Assembly (NCBI GenBank): GCA_965226695.1
Contig: OZ245405.1
Coordinates: 1,736,001 to 1,800,000 of the forward strand
DNA length: 64,000 bases
Direction of reading: 5' to 3'
Origin: CATOSD01 sp965226695
GTDB lineage: Bacteria > Chloroflexota > Dehalococcoidia > Lucifugimonadales > CATOSD01
How positions within the stretch are numbered: position 1 is the first letter of the stretch; each line of letters begins with the position of its first letter. The translations under genes and the position numbers were made by a program. Below, piece after piece: positions 63,938-64,000 of this stretch. The notes under the pieces were generated by a model. The model worked only from the letters and a program-made list of their open reading frames with translations. It made no database searches and was not told where the DNA came from.

Positions 63938-64000
63938 TCACATGTACTTCTCGACGAGGACGCCAAGGCGCCGAACGGCGTCCTCCGGTATGCTTTCTCT
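63938..64000 (-). CDS. C-terminal end of an unidentified gene (partial)
   Basis: Twenty codons at the right window edge, ending E-K-Y-M and a TGA. The frame is open to the edge. Too little to name a family. A CCTCCG/CGGAGG hairpin at 63904-63920 lies between its stop and the rhodanese gene. Confidence 0.5.
   Translation of the reverse strand, partial: RESIPEDAVRRLGVLVEKYM

Overview
The window is a 64 kb, GC-rich, densely coded bacterial chromosome segment. Gene content suggests a Chloroflexota bacterium of the Dehalococcoidia / SAR202 type. The clues are an enolase-superfamily protein, a luciferase-like (LLM) flavin oxidoreductase, paired CaiB/BaiF CoA transferases, several amidohydrolases, lipoproteins with long Thr/Pro-rich linkers, frequent TTG/GTG starts and a T-box leader. 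This is inference from gene content; there is no rRNA or marker phylogeny. I see no tRNA, rRNA, CRISPR array, IS element or prophage.

Layout. 1-2.2 kb: partial R3H/AAA ATPase, then tmk. 2.3-11.4 kb (minus): export-type ABC system of two very large double-FtsX permeases and two ATPases, one carrying an AbrB-like tail. 11.5-18.1 kb: enolase-superfamily enzyme, DUF1800 protein, NHL beta-propeller, retropepsin-like protease, an AlkB-like dioxygenase lying between an LLM remnant and the intact LLM gene, and a small HAD protein. 18.1-25.9 kb: gltB-gltD behind a strong promoter and a long leader, then an amidohydrolase. 25.9-31.1 kb (minus): pncB, a carboxymuconolactone-decarboxylase-like protein, two class III CoA transferases and a small membrane coiled-coil protein. 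31.1-39 kb (plus): a lipoprotein peroxiredoxin, aminotransferase, amidohydrolase, cupin, NYN-LOTUS protein, coaX and coaBC. 39-41.3 kb: a repeat-rich HExxH lipoprotein. 41.3-48.3 kb: a Trp T-box and trpS-trpE-trpG-trpD-HAD-trpC-trpF. 48.3-54.6 kb: MFS transporter, two divergent gamma-glutamyltransferase-like genes and hicAB. 54.6-64 kb (minus): beta-lactamase-like protein, polA, phosphohexomutase, metK, ahcY, a PfkB kinase, a rhodanese and a partial gene.

Most notable. (1) The peroxiredoxin lipoprotein has an in-frame TGA exactly where the peroxidatic Cys belongs (W-[TGA]-P-F-C). The frame stays open with a redoxin C-terminus for 110 more codons, and a bacterial SECIS-like hairpin follows at the right distance, so it is a strong candidate exported selenoprotein. 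(2) A complete tryptophan T-box (specifier UGG, T-loop UGGC, antiterminator/terminator pair) controls trpS and the trp biosynthetic genes together. (3) trpE, trpG and the HExxH lipoprotein gene each carry one surplus base within 3.7 kb, which is either a local assembly problem or real decay.

How the genes work together. ahcY, metK and the PfkB kinase form a methyl-cycle operon. gltBD supplies glutamate. coaX and coaBC cover two CoA-pathway steps, and the CoA transferases use CoA thioesters. The trp operon runs from chorismate to CdRP; trpA and trpB are not in the window.
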